Assembly (NCBI GenBank): GCA_023457895.1
Contig: JAEXAY010000040.1
Coordinates: 1-44,863, forward strand
Length of the DNA stretch: 44,863 nucleotides
Direction of reading: 5' to 3'
Origin: Pseudomonadota bacterium
GTDB taxonomy: Bacteria > Pseudomonadota > Alphaproteobacteria > Sphingomonadales > Sphingomonadaceae
Positions 16,835 through 24,849 of the stretch are shown in pieces (within the stretch, counting starts at the first letter, position 1; every line of letters begins with the position of its first letter). A model generated the notes under the pieces. It was not told the DNA's origin and did no database searches. It was given only the letters and a program-made list of their open reading frames with translations. The translations under genes and the position numbers were made by a program.

Positions 16835-17563
16835 TTATTGACCGACGACGCGGCGGCCAAAGCCACCCATCGGACGCACCATGCCGGGTGCGCTCATCGC
16901 CGAAGCAGCAGGCGCGGGCGCCGCGAACACGGTGCGGCGAAAATTCTTTTCGAGGCGGTCGGAAATATAGCTCCACAGCGCCTGCACTTCGTGCGACGAC
17001 TTGCCCTCCGGATCGACTTCCATGACGGTGCGGCCATCGATCATCGAGGCCGCAAAGTCGGTGCGGTGGTGCAGCGTCACCGGGGCGACGGTGCCGTGCT
17101 GCGACAGGGCGACGGCGGCTTCCGAGGTGATCTTGGCTTTCGGCGTCGCGGCGTTGACCACGAAGATGAGCGGCTTGCCGGCGCGTTCGCACAAATCGAC
17201 CGTGGCGCCGACAGCGCGCAAATCGTGCGGCGAAGGACGGGTCGGAACAACGATCAGCTCGGCCACGCCGATAACGCTCTGGATCGCCATGGTGATCGCC
17301 GGCGGCGTATCGATGACGGCAAGCTTGAAACCCTGCTGACGGAGAATCTCGAGGTCGGATGCGAGACGGGCCACCGTGGTCTGGGCAAAGGCGGGGAGTT
17401 CCGCTTCACGTTCGTTCCACCAGTCGGCCAGCGACCCCTGCGGGTCGATGTCGATCAATACAACCGGGCCTGCGCCCGCCAGTTGTGCCTGAACGGCCAA
17501 ATGCCCGGACAAAGTCGTTTTGCCGGAACCACCTTTTTGCGATGCCAATGCGAGAACGCGCAC
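16835..17563 (-). CDS. Orphan ParA/MinD-type ATPase
   Basis: 242 residues from a GTG start (VRVLALASQKGGSGKTTLSG), preceded by AAGGGGA. The deviant Walker A is KGGSGKTT at residues 10-17, with the signature Lys. A Walker A' (VVLIDIDPQGSLADWW) and Walker B-like FKLAVIDTPPAI follow. The usual ParA helix-turn-helix extension is absent, so it is a small (type Ib-like) ParA. The C-terminal 40 residues are Ala/Gly/Pro-rich. There is no parB or parS nearby; the partners in the operon are an RHH protein and a TPR/SPOR envelope protein. Such ATPases position cargo on nucleoid or membrane; the cargo here is unknown. Confidence 0.9.
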   Translation of the reverse strand: MRVLALASQKGGSGKTTLSGHLAVQAQLAGAGPVVLIDIDPQGSLADWWNEREAELPAFAQTTVARLASDLEILRQQGFKLAVIDTPPAITMAIQSVIGVAELIVVPTRPSPHDLRAVGATVDLCERAGKPLIFVVNAATPKAKITSEAAVALSQHGTVAPVTLHHRTDFAASMIDGRTVMEVDPEGKSSHEVQALWSYISDRLEKNFRRTVFAAPAPAASAMSAPGMVRPMGGFGRRVVGQ

Positions 17564-17778
17564 ACCAATCCCCTTAGTTCACGAAATTCGTGAGGAGCAG
17601 TTCGCACATATTCTTCTAAAATCTGGTTAACGCTGACGAAAACTTGTTGATGCCGTCAGAGCCTTGCCGGCAATCAGCGAACAATCATAAGATATACGCG
17701 CTATTCATATTTTTTTGCTAATGACGGATTAGTGATAAGGGCGATGCCCGGTTGGGGCAGTTGAAGTGGAGTTTTGCG

Positions 17779-18807
17779 ATGCACACATTTGCCAGGCTGG
17801 CATGGGGGATGATGGCGGGCGTCGCGGCGATCAGCATCGGACTGCTCCCCGTACCGGCCCTGGCTGACGTCAAGGCCGGATATGAAGCCTGGGAACGCGG
17901 TGATTACGCGACAGCTGTGGCGGAATGGCGTACACCCGCAGTCGCTGGCGACGCGACCGCCCAGTTCAATCTGGGTCAGGCTTACAAGCTTGGACGCGGA
18001 GTGGCGATGGATCACGCACAGGCCGTTTCCTGGTTCAAACGCGCCGCCGACCAAGGCCACCGCGAGGCCTTCGATAATCTGGGCATCCTGCTGTTCAACA
18101 TGAATCGGCGCAACGAAGCTCTGCCCTATATTCTGAAGTCAGCCGAACGCGGCGAAGCGCGGGCGCAATACATATTGGGTACGGCGAGTTTTAACGGTGA
18201 TCTCGTCGCCAAGGACTGGCCGCGCGCTTACGCGCTGATGCAGCGCGCCTCGACCAAGGGCCTTGCGATCGCCTCGGCCCGCCTGGCGGAGCTCGACAAA
18301 TATATCCCGCTCGACCAGCGGCAGAAAGGCTTGGCGTTGGCAGCAGATATGGAGCGGGAAGAACGCCGCGCAACCTTGGCTCAACTGTCCAATATCCCAT
18401 CGGGCGCGATCGGAACATCGGGCACGGCGGCGATCGATGCAGACGCCGTGATGAAACCAGCGCCTGCCGTTGCCAAACCTACGACAGCCAAGGTTACCGC
18501 TGTCCCGGCGCCGAAGGTCACGACGCCAAAGGCCGTCCCTGCAGCGCCCCGGCCAGCGCCTCCTACCGCCGCATCGACCGGGCCGTGGACCACCCAGCTT
18601 GGCGCTTTTTCAAATCAGCAGAATGCATCGAAGCTCTGGGCACAACTGTCGGGCCGTGCCCCATTTTCTGGCTACAGCCCGCGTTACGTTAAGGCGGGCG
18701 CCATTATACGCTTGCAGGCCGGTGCCTTCCCGACGCGCGACGCGGCTGCATCATTCTGCCGTGCTGCGGCAAATGCGGGCCAGAACTGTATCCCCGCCAA
18801 ACGCTGA
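17779..18807 (+). CDS. Secreted Sel1-repeat protein with C-terminal SPOR domain
   Basis: 342 residues from ATG at 17779 (MHTFARLAWGMMAGVAAISIGLLPVPALA, a signal peptide). An upstream start at 17752 adds nine residues and weakens the signal. Residues about 30-190 are Sel1-like repeats (A-QFNLGQAYKLGRGVAMDHAQAVSWFKRAADQGH is the clearest, shown in part). A Pro/Thr/Lys-rich linker leads to a SPOR domain (TTQLGAFSNQQNASKLWAQL to the C-terminus). It is transcribed divergently from the parA operon, whose third product also ends in SPOR, so the 215-base gap may co-regulate two septal-glycan-binding proteins. Function unknown in detail; cell-wall association is supported by the SPOR fold. Confidence 0.87.
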   Translation: MHTFARLAWGMMAGVAAISIGLLPVPALADVKAGYEAWERGDYATAVAEWRTPAVAGDATAQFNLGQAYKLGRGVAMDHAQAVSWFKRAADQGHREAFDNLGILLFNMNRRNEALPYILKSAERGEARAQYILGTASFNGDLVAKDWPRAYALMQRASTKGLAIASARLAELDKYIPLDQRQKGLALAADMEREERRATLAQLSNIPSGAIGTSGTAAIDADAVMKPAPAVAKPTTAKVTAVPAPKVTTPKAVPAAPRPAPPTAASTGPWTTQLGAFSNQQNASKLWAQLSGRAPFSGYSPRYVKAGAIIRLQAGAFPTRDAAASFCRAAANAGQNCIPAKR

Positions 18808-18925
18808 GACCATGTAAAACATAGCGGAAAGACGCGCATTTTCAGGGCAGTCATGACGTCAAGGCCGCGCTCGGCAAGGAGGGCGCGCTCTTGAAATCAC
18901 TCCATTGGCCGCCATCTAGTGCCAG

Positions 18926-19327
18926 ATGCCGCTCAACATGACCAAGATCGCCTTTGGCTGTGACAGCCTCGCCGCGTTGCGCGCACGTTTTCGGGATCGC
19001 GAAAGTGGCGGGCCATTCGGCCTGACTACCCGCTACCGGCCCAAACGGGCAGATGAAATGCAAGGCGGTTCGCTCTATTGGATCGTGAATCACCTTATTG
19101 CGGCTCGCAGTCCGATATTGGGTTTCGAGGATGCGCCAAATGGCCGCACTTACATAATGCTTGATCCACGCCTAATCCCGGTGATGCCGCTCCCCAAGCG
19201 TGCGCATCAAGGATGGCGCTATCTTGAGGCGGCCAGCACGCCCGAAGACCTCGCAAGCTGGGATAGCAGCGCCGCAGTTCTACCGCCGAAGCTCGCCAAG
19301 GAGCTTGCGCGAATTGGCCTTTTCTAA
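18926..19327 (+). CDS. DUF1489 family protein
   Basis: 133 residues, beginning MPLNMTKIAFGCDSLAAL with the conserved blocks TRYRPKRADEMQGGSLYWIVN, split here around the family's invariant YWI, and RPKRAHQGWRYLE-like PLPKRAHQGWRYLEA. This is the alphaproteobacterial family DUF1489, of unknown function, soluble and cytoplasmic. It ends exactly where the convergent nudC gene ends, with no base between the two stop codons. The start has only a weak ribosome binding site. Confidence 0.85.
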   Translation: MPLNMTKIAFGCDSLAALRARFRDRESGGPFGLTTRYRPKRADEMQGGSLYWIVNHLIAARSPILGFEDAPNGRTYIMLDPRLIPVMPLPKRAHQGWRYLEAASTPEDLASWDSSAAVLPPKLAKELARIGLF

Positions 19328-20200
19328 TCAGCTATTTGCGAGCCAATATTCAAGAAGATTATGCGCAATGGCATAAGGCGGCGGGGCAATGAACGGCGCG
19401 CCTGGATCACCGGACATGGCGGCTTCAACACCGCGCCGGCCGACCCACATGGCGTCCTCGATCTCAGTGACGTCGATCGTCAACGCATCGCTGGCCACGT
19501 CTGCCATACACCCCACCATCAGCGATGAGGGAAAGGGCCAAGGCTGGCTTGCCACATAGCGGACATTGAATGCGTCGACACCCGCCTCTTCCTTGAGTTC
19601 GCGCTGCACTGCCTCTTCGAGTGATTCGCCTGGTTCGACAAAACCTGCTAGTGCCGAATAACGTCCGGGCGGAAACATCGCCTGACGCCCGAGCAGCACC
19701 TTGCCATCAAAACAGGCCAGCATGATGACGACGGGGTCGACGCGCGGGAAATGTTCTGCGCTGCAAGCGCCGCAGCGCCTGCCCCACCCGGCGCGGAAAA
19801 TCTGTGTTTCCGCACCGCACACGGCACAAAAACGATGCCTTGCATGCCAGTCGATCAGACTACGCGCGGCGCCATAGAGCGCAACATCGGACGGATCGAG
19901 CATCATGAGCGTGCGCCAAATAGCCGGCGAGCGGGCGTTGAGCTGCGTATCTTTAGGCGGAAGCACGGCAAAATGATGCTTTCCTTCCGCCACTCCGAGG
20001 AGGAGAAGTTCGCTTTCCGGATCAGTCTCGGCCAGCGCCCCCCAGCTCAGACGTCCGTCTTCCCCCACCTCGGGATCGAGCCCATTCAGCCGCAACAGCC
20101 GCGAAGAAGGCGCGCCGATCGCGGCCGCCAACGCATCGGAATCGACGCGCAAGGGGTCGGCGCGGTCCATCCCGGCTCCGGTAAATGCAATCGCTTTCAT
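19328..20200 (-). CDS. nudC: NAD+ diphosphatase / NAD-capped RNA hydrolase (Nudix)
   Basis: 290 residues from ATG at 20200 (MKAIAFTGAGMDRADPL). The 59-residue upstream extension to 20377 runs through the neighbouring gene and is rejected. A four-Cys zinc ribbon is present (RFCAVCGAETQ ... RRCGACSAEHFPR). The Nudix box is GFVEPGESLEEAVQRELKEE followed by AGV, and the NudC-specific SQPWPFP motif follows. The enzyme cleaves NADH/NAD+ to NMN(H) and AMP and removes NAD caps from RNA. It lies 28 bases downstream of the serine hydrolase gene and may be co-transcribed with it and mutY. Confidence 0.95.
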   Translation of the reverse strand: MKAIAFTGAGMDRADPLRVDSDALAAAIGAPSSRLLRLNGLDPEVGEDGRLSWGALAETDPESELLLLGVAEGKHHFAVLPPKDTQLNARSPAIWRTLMMLDPSDVALYGAARSLIDWHARHRFCAVCGAETQIFRAGWGRRCGACSAEHFPRVDPVVIMLACFDGKVLLGRQAMFPPGRYSALAGFVEPGESLEEAVQRELKEEAGVDAFNVRYVASQPWPFPSSLMVGCMADVASDALTIDVTEIEDAMWVGRRGVEAAMSGDPGAPFIAPPPYAIAHNLLEYWLANS

Positions 20201-20228
20201 TGGTGGCCCTCGCTTTGCGCCGTTCGCC

Positions 20229-21521
20229 TTATGGCTTAAATTTCGAAAATTGCTGCAAAATGATGTCGGGCAGCCGCGACTGAAAAGGAAAGGCATCAAG
20301 CGGCATTTGCTGGACCATGCCGGTGACGCGCATCCCGCGTTTGCGGTCGACCCAACCGACCGTCCCCGCAGCACCATTCCAGCCGAACAGGCCTTCGCCT
20401 TCCTTCGATCCGGGCAGGCTCACCCGCCCGCCCGCGCCAAATCCATAGCCTTCAATCCAGCTGCCCCTGATGTCGGCACCCGACGGCAGGAGGTTGGACA
20501 TCGCGATCCGGGCCGCCTTTGCCGAAAGAATGCGTTGGCGGCCCAGTTGCCCTTCTCCGAGCAACATAGCGAGGAAGCGGTCATAATCATGTGCGGAGGA
20601 GACGAGCCCTGCTCCGCCTGCATAAAGACCGGGGTCACGCGCAAAGACGGAATTGGTGCCCGGATCGATCGGCAGCGGAAATCCGTTCGCGATGCCATAA
20701 TTGGTCGTGAAACGCGGGATATCCTTGGGCGAGACGTGAAAGCCGGTGCTGCTCATGCCCAACGGATCGAATATCCGCTCCTTGAGAAAATGATCGAACG
20801 GCAGCCCCGATACGACCTCGATCACCCGGCCAAGCACATCCATACTTACGCTGTAGCTGAATTTAGTGCCGGGCTCATACACCAGCGGCAGTGCCGCTAG
20901 CCGATCCGAGAAAACAGCAAGGTTGGGCGCCTTGGGATAGTTGCGCTCGAACGGATTGGGCAGCCGCGTGAGATGCCCCGGGACAAGCCCCGCGCGAATA
21001 TAGGCCTCGCGCAGCGGTCCTCTTTGCATGATCGAATAACCCAGCCCCGACGTATGGGTTAGCAGGTGGCGGACGGTAATTGCCGTTTTGGCCGGGCGTG
21101 CGTCCAGCGGCCCATCGGGTTTCAACTGCACAGTCATGTGCGTAAATTTCGGGAGAATTTCCGCCAGCGGCGTGTCGAGCGTCAGTTTGCCCTGATCGAT
21201 CAGCATCATCGTCGCAATGCCAGTTATGGGCTTGGTCATCGAATAGATGCGCCACAGCGTATCCTTGTTGACCGCCGTCCGGCTGGCGAAGGCAATGGTT
21301 CCCGCGCTGATGATCTCAGGCGCTGCAAGGCCTTGTCCAATCGAAACCAGCACACCCGGTAACTGGCCTCGTGAAACGAAGCCGTCGACAAAGTTTTTCA
21401 CCAGCGGATATTTGCTCTCACGGGCGAGAAGCGATGCAGGCAGCAATGCCGTGGCGGCGCCAAAACCAAGCGCCCCCAGAAAATGCCGGCGGCCGACTGG
21501 CAGTGAAAATTCAGCCTCCAT
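20229..21521 (-). CDS. Exported serine beta-lactamase-like hydrolase
   Basis: 430 residues from ATG at 21521; a TTG at 21524 is less likely. The N-terminus has a twin-arginine-like signal (VGRRHFLGALGFGAATALLPA). The class C beta-lactamase/DD-peptidase fold is marked by SMTK (Ser-x-x-Lys, in LWRIYSMTKPITGIATMM), a Tyr motif in KFSYSVSMDVLGRVIE, and LLTHTSGLGY. The family includes esterases, D-amino-acid peptidases and lactamases, so a substrate cannot be given. The start overlaps the mutY stop by 11 bases, suggesting co-translation. Confidence 0.88.
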   Translation of the reverse strand: MEAEFSLPVGRRHFLGALGFGAATALLPASLLARESKYPLVKNFVDGFVSRGQLPGVLVSIGQGLAAPEIISAGTIAFASRTAVNKDTLWRIYSMTKPITGIATMMLIDQGKLTLDTPLAEILPKFTHMTVQLKPDGPLDARPAKTAITVRHLLTHTSGLGYSIMQRGPLREAYIRAGLVPGHLTRLPNPFERNYPKAPNLAVFSDRLAALPLVYEPGTKFSYSVSMDVLGRVIEVVSGLPFDHFLKERIFDPLGMSSTGFHVSPKDIPRFTTNYGIANGFPLPIDPGTNSVFARDPGLYAGGAGLVSSAHDYDRFLAMLLGEGQLGRQRILSAKAARIAMSNLLPSGADIRGSWIEGYGFGAGGRVSLPGSKEGEGLFGWNGAAGTVGWVDRKRGMRVTGMVQQMPLDAFPFQSRLPDIILQQFSKFKP

Positions 21522-22632
21522 CAATCATCACCGAAACTGCTTTTTTATAAAGGGTTGGCATAGAAAACTCATCTATTTTATCAGCATCAACCCATATAGG
21601 TGCACCTTGCAAATGATTGGCGATGGCCGGATAGTTGCACCGTGCCAAGTGAAGGTTAAGCGTCAGATGGGTGAAGACATGCTGAACAGAACGCCCAAGA
21701 TCTTCCGCATCAACCGGTAAGTCCGGCAGTTCTTCCATACTCCATGAGGTACCCGGCAAACCCGGCATTCCGCCAAGCAGGCCCTTGGCAGGGCGCCGTT
21801 CGAACAGAAGTCGGCCCTCATGCTCCACCCACCAGGCCCAACCGTGGCGTATCGGCCGCGCCTTCTTTGAGGGCTTGCGCGGCAGGCTTTCCGCTATTGC
21901 CGCGAATGCGGCCTGGCAGTCGTCAGCCAAGGGACAGATCAAACATTTAGGGGCTTTCACGGTGCATATCGTGGCGCCGAGGTCCATCATCGCTTGCGCA
22001 AAATCTCCTGATTTTCCTGTGCCTTCCTTCGGCGTCATGGCTTCAATGACGTCATGAATATGCTTTTTGGCCAAAGGGAGCGGCACCTCGATTGCCGCAT
22101 AGCGCGCCGCGACGCGCTGGACATTGGCGTCGATCACGACCGCCCTGCGGCCAAAGGCAATGGCGGCGATCGCAGCAGCAGTATAGACCCCAATCCCCGG
22201 GAGCTTGCGCAACTCATCTTCTGTCTCGGGAAAGCGGCCATCATGATCTCGGACAACAGCCTTAGCACAGGCATGGAGATTACGCGCCCGTGCATAATAG
22301 CCGAGTCCTGCCCAAGCGGACATGACATCCGCCTCATCAGCTAGAGCGAGATCGAATATCGTAGGCCAAATTGCTGTAAATTTTATAAAATATGACCTAA
22401 CAGCAGCGACCGTTGTTTGCTGTAGCATGACTTCAGATAACCACACCCGATACGGGTCTGCCCGGCCTTGCGTGCCCGGCCCGATACGCCATGGCAATTC
22501 GCGGGCATGGGTGTCATACCAAGTCAGCAGTGTTTGTCCCGGACCCCGCCCCCGCACTACGCCTTCGCCATCTGTGGTCCGGCTATTGCGCGCTCCGCGC
22601 TCTTTCTTCCTGATCACGCTCTCGACGGCCAT
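21511..22632 (-). CDS. mutY: A/G-specific adenine DNA glycosylase
   Basis: 373 residues. The HhH-GPD core is complete: catalytic Glu67 in WLSEVMLQQT, the hairpin LPGIGVYTAAAI, and Asp168 in VVIDANVQR. The [4Fe-4S] cysteines are C223, C230, C233 and C239 (CX6CX2CX5C). A C-terminal Nudix-like 8-oxoG recognition domain follows. The enzyme removes adenine mispaired with 8-oxoguanine. The true start may be slightly downstream of 22632, since the first 28 residues are poorly conserved in type and no strong ribosome binding site is seen. Divergent from the DciA-like gene, whose ATG lies only 25 bases away. Confidence 0.94.
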   Translation of the reverse strand: MAVESVIRKKERGARNSRTTDGEGVVRGRGPGQTLLTWYDTHARELPWRIGPGTQGRADPYRVWLSEVMLQQTTVAAVRSYFIKFTAIWPTIFDLALADEADVMSAWAGLGYYARARNLHACAKAVVRDHDGRFPETEDELRKLPGIGVYTAAAIAAIAFGRRAVVIDANVQRVAARYAAIEVPLPLAKKHIHDVIEAMTPKEGTGKSGDFAQAMMDLGATICTVKAPKCLICPLADDCQAAFAAIAESLPRKPSKKARPIRHGWAWWVEHEGRLLFERRPAKGLLGGMPGLPGTSWSMEELPDLPVDAEDLGRSVQHVFTHLTLNLHLARCNYPAIANHLQGAPIWVDADKIDEFSMPTLYKKAVSVMIDGG

Positions 22633-22657
22633 GGCTCGCTATGGCATGAGGGCTGAG

Positions 22658-23215
22658 ATGGATAAACCGCGATCTGAACAAAAGGGTAAAAAAGCGACCA
22701 AGGACGCTCCGGCGCGCCTGTTCGACCGCCCACGTGGAGGTGCGGCGCGGTCGATCGCGGATCTCATGCCCGATATCGGCCGGGCCGCGTTCAAAAAGTT
22801 CGGCTTCGTACAAAGCTCCGTCGTAAGCCGCTGGGCGGATATTGTCGGGCCGCGATACGCAGCCGTAACCCAGCCTGAAGCGATCCGTTTTCCCTCACAT
22901 GGCAATCGCAGCGGTGGCACGCTCCATGTCACCGTTGCATCAGCCCATGCACCTATGTTGCAACATGTCGCGCCCGAACTGATCGAGCGCGTCAACCGAT
23001 TCTTCGGCTATGAAGCGGTTGCCAAAATCAAAATGACACAGGGCACGGTGAAGCCGCCCCGGGCACAAGGGTCCTCACCTCCACCCAATTTAAAGCCCAT
23101 TCCGGTCGAACTTGGAGATAGCCTGCGCGACATTGGTGACCCTGAACTGCGCGCCGTACTCGAAAGCCTTGCACAAGGTCTTGCCAATAGCGGCGGCCTG
23201 CCTAAAATTGGTTGA
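22658..23215 (+). CDS. DUF721 (DciA-like) protein
   Basis: 185 residues from ATG at 22658 (MDKPRSEQKGKKATKDA); upstream in-frame ATGs at 22631 and 22646 are possible. A basic N-terminal tail precedes the DUF721 domain (GFVQSSVVSRWADIVGPRYA ... GTLHVTVASAHAPMLQHVA ... RVNRFFGYEAVAKIKM). DUF721 proteins are the ancestral DciA helicase operators that assist loading of DnaB in bacteria lacking DnaC. A Pro-rich C-terminal tail ends in LANSGGLPKIG. It is followed by two DsbA-like genes and smc, an order I recall as conserved in alphaproteobacteria. Confidence 0.85.
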   Translation: MDKPRSEQKGKKATKDAPARLFDRPRGGAARSIADLMPDIGRAAFKKFGFVQSSVVSRWADIVGPRYAAVTQPEAIRFPSHGNRSGGTLHVTVASAHAPMLQHVAPELIERVNRFFGYEAVAKIKMTQGTVKPPRAQGSSPPPNLKPIPVELGDSLRDIGDPELRAVLESLAQGLANSGGLPKIG

Positions 23216-23271
23216 TCCGGGCCCCAACCCCGACGAAATATGATTTCAAGGAAAAAAGGAATCTCCCCCTT

Positions 23272-23982
23272 ATGACCTCTCGCCTTATGGCCGTTTCCGC
23301 GTTTGCTGCGGCCGCATGCCTTGGCGCTGCCCTGCCTTCTGTAGCGACGGCGCGCGCGCCGGCCAAGAAACCGGCTGCCACCAGTACGCTCGCAGCGAAG
23401 CCCACCAGCCGCGGCAGTGTCAGCGTCGGCAATCCCAATGCGCAAAAGAGGCTGGTCGAATATATCAGCTACACCTGCGGCCATTGCGCGAATTTTTCCG
23501 CCCAATCGAGCCTACCGCTCAAAACCTATGTCAGCAGCGGCAAGGCAAGCGTGGAATATCGCAGCTTCCTGCTCAACCCGTTCGACTTTGCAGCGGCGCT
23601 CCTCGCGCATTGTGGCGGCACGGCCAAGTTCCCGGGAAATCACCAATATCTGCTCGCGACGCAAAAAAGCTGGATGGGCAATATCCAGAAAGCGACGCCC
23701 GCACAGCAGAATAACTGGATGCAAGGGACTTACACGGCGCGCCTGACGACCATTGCCACCGACATCGGGCTGATCGAGCTCATGAAAACACGCGGTATCA
23801 CAGCTGTGCAGGCCAAGGTCTGCCTTGCCGACGAAGCCAAGCAAACCCAGTTGCTCGACATGACCGAGGAAGGCCAGAAACTGGGCATCAACGGCACGCC
23901 TTCTTTCTTGTTGAACGGCGCCCTGCTACCCGATGTCCACGATTGGACCTCGGTCAAAGCCGCACTCGACCGGCCCGCCTGA
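23272..23982 (+). CDS. Periplasmic DsbA-family thiol-disulfide protein, CGHC active site
   Basis: 236 residues from ATG at 23272, with AAGGAAAAAAGGA upstream. The signal peptide is MTSRLMAVSAFAAAACLGAALPSVATARA. The active site is CGHC (Cys69-Cys72) in YISYTCGHCANFS, and the cis-Pro loop is NGTPSFLLNG. The insert helical domain lies between, as in DsbA. Classical DsbA uses CPHC; CGHC is typical of isomerase-like or DsbG/PDI-type redox centres and is expected to shift the potential. The next gene is a paralogue with CSHC. The partner oxidase (DsbB) is not in the window. Confidence 0.9.
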   Translation: MTSRLMAVSAFAAAACLGAALPSVATARAPAKKPAATSTLAAKPTSRGSVSVGNPNAQKRLVEYISYTCGHCANFSAQSSLPLKTYVSSGKASVEYRSFLLNPFDFAAALLAHCGGTAKFPGNHQYLLATQKSWMGNIQKATPAQQNNWMQGTYTARLTTIATDIGLIELMKTRGITAVQAKVCLADEAKQTQLLDMTEEGQKLGINGTPSFLLNGALLPDVHDWTSVKAALDRPA

Positions 23983-24012
23983 TTCCCCTTTTCACTTCCC
24001 GGAGATTTATTG

Positions 24013-24789
24013 ATGAACCGTAATTTAGCCAAATTCGCGATGCTGACGCTTGCGGCGACCATGTCGCTGTCCCTTTCAGCATGCAAGGAATCGGGCGGAG
24101 ATGCTGCCAAGCCGGGTGCTCCGGTGGCGGACGTCAAAATCACCCCGATCGCACCACCCGCTGGCAAGAAATGGGAAGAAGTGGTGAGCAAGACGCCCGA
24201 GGGCGGCTATCGCATGGGCAATCCCGACGCCAAGGTGAAGATCGTCGAATATGCCTCGCTGACTTGCAGCCATTGCGCAGACTTCGCCAAGGAAGCGACC
24301 GAAGAACTGACCAGCAAATATGTCGCGTCCGGTCAGGTCAGCTATGAGCTGCGCAATTTCACGCTGAACGCGATCGATATGCCGCTCGCTGCTGTAACCC
24401 GCTGTGTCGGGGAAGCCCGCTATTTCCCGCTCTCAGATAATGTTTTTGCCAGCCAGGCCGAGGTTTTTGCCAATGCGCAGGGGGTAGACCAGGCCGCTGC
24501 CCAAGCGCTGCAGAATCTGCCGCAAGCACAGCAGATTCCGGCATTTGCCAAGCTGCTCAAGCTCGATGAGTTTTTCAAGGCGCGCGGCGTAAGCGAGGCG
24601 GAAATCAATAGCTGTCTCGCCAACACGGCCCAGTTGACCGAGCTTGAGAAAATCACCACGGAAGGCACCAAGCAGTATAATATTACCGGTACGCCAACCT
24701 TCGTTATCGATGGTTCGGTTGCGCAACTCCCCAACGACAAGCCGATGTGGGAATCGATCCAGGCGATCCTGAAGGACAAGCTGGGCTAA
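24013..24789 (+). CDS. DsbA-family thiol-disulfide lipoprotein, CSHC active site
   Basis: 258 residues from ATG at 24013; a TTG one codon earlier is unlikely. The N-terminus MNRNLAKFAMLTLAATMSLSLSAC ends in a lipobox (LSAC, lipid-carrying Cys24). Residues 85-88 are CSHC in YASLTCSHCADFA, and the cis-Pro loop is ITGTPTFVIDG. It is about 30% longer at the N-terminus than its upstream paralogue and is probably membrane tethered while the first is soluble. A duplication with divergence of both the dipeptide and the localisation is seen directly. The substrate is unknown. Confidence 0.9.
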   Translation: MNRNLAKFAMLTLAATMSLSLSACKESGGDAAKPGAPVADVKITPIAPPAGKKWEEVVSKTPEGGYRMGNPDAKVKIVEYASLTCSHCADFAKEATEELTSKYVASGQVSYELRNFTLNAIDMPLAAVTRCVGEARYFPLSDNVFASQAEVFANAQGVDQAAAQALQNLPQAQQIPAFAKLLKLDEFFKARGVSEAEINSCLANTAQLTELEKITTEGTKQYNITGTPTFVIDGSVAQLPNDKPMWESIQAILKDKLG

Positions 24790-24849
24790 AGTGAAACCAG
24801 CCGCATTCCAAGCGGTTTCCATGGCAGTGCTGGACCGGGAGCAATCCCG

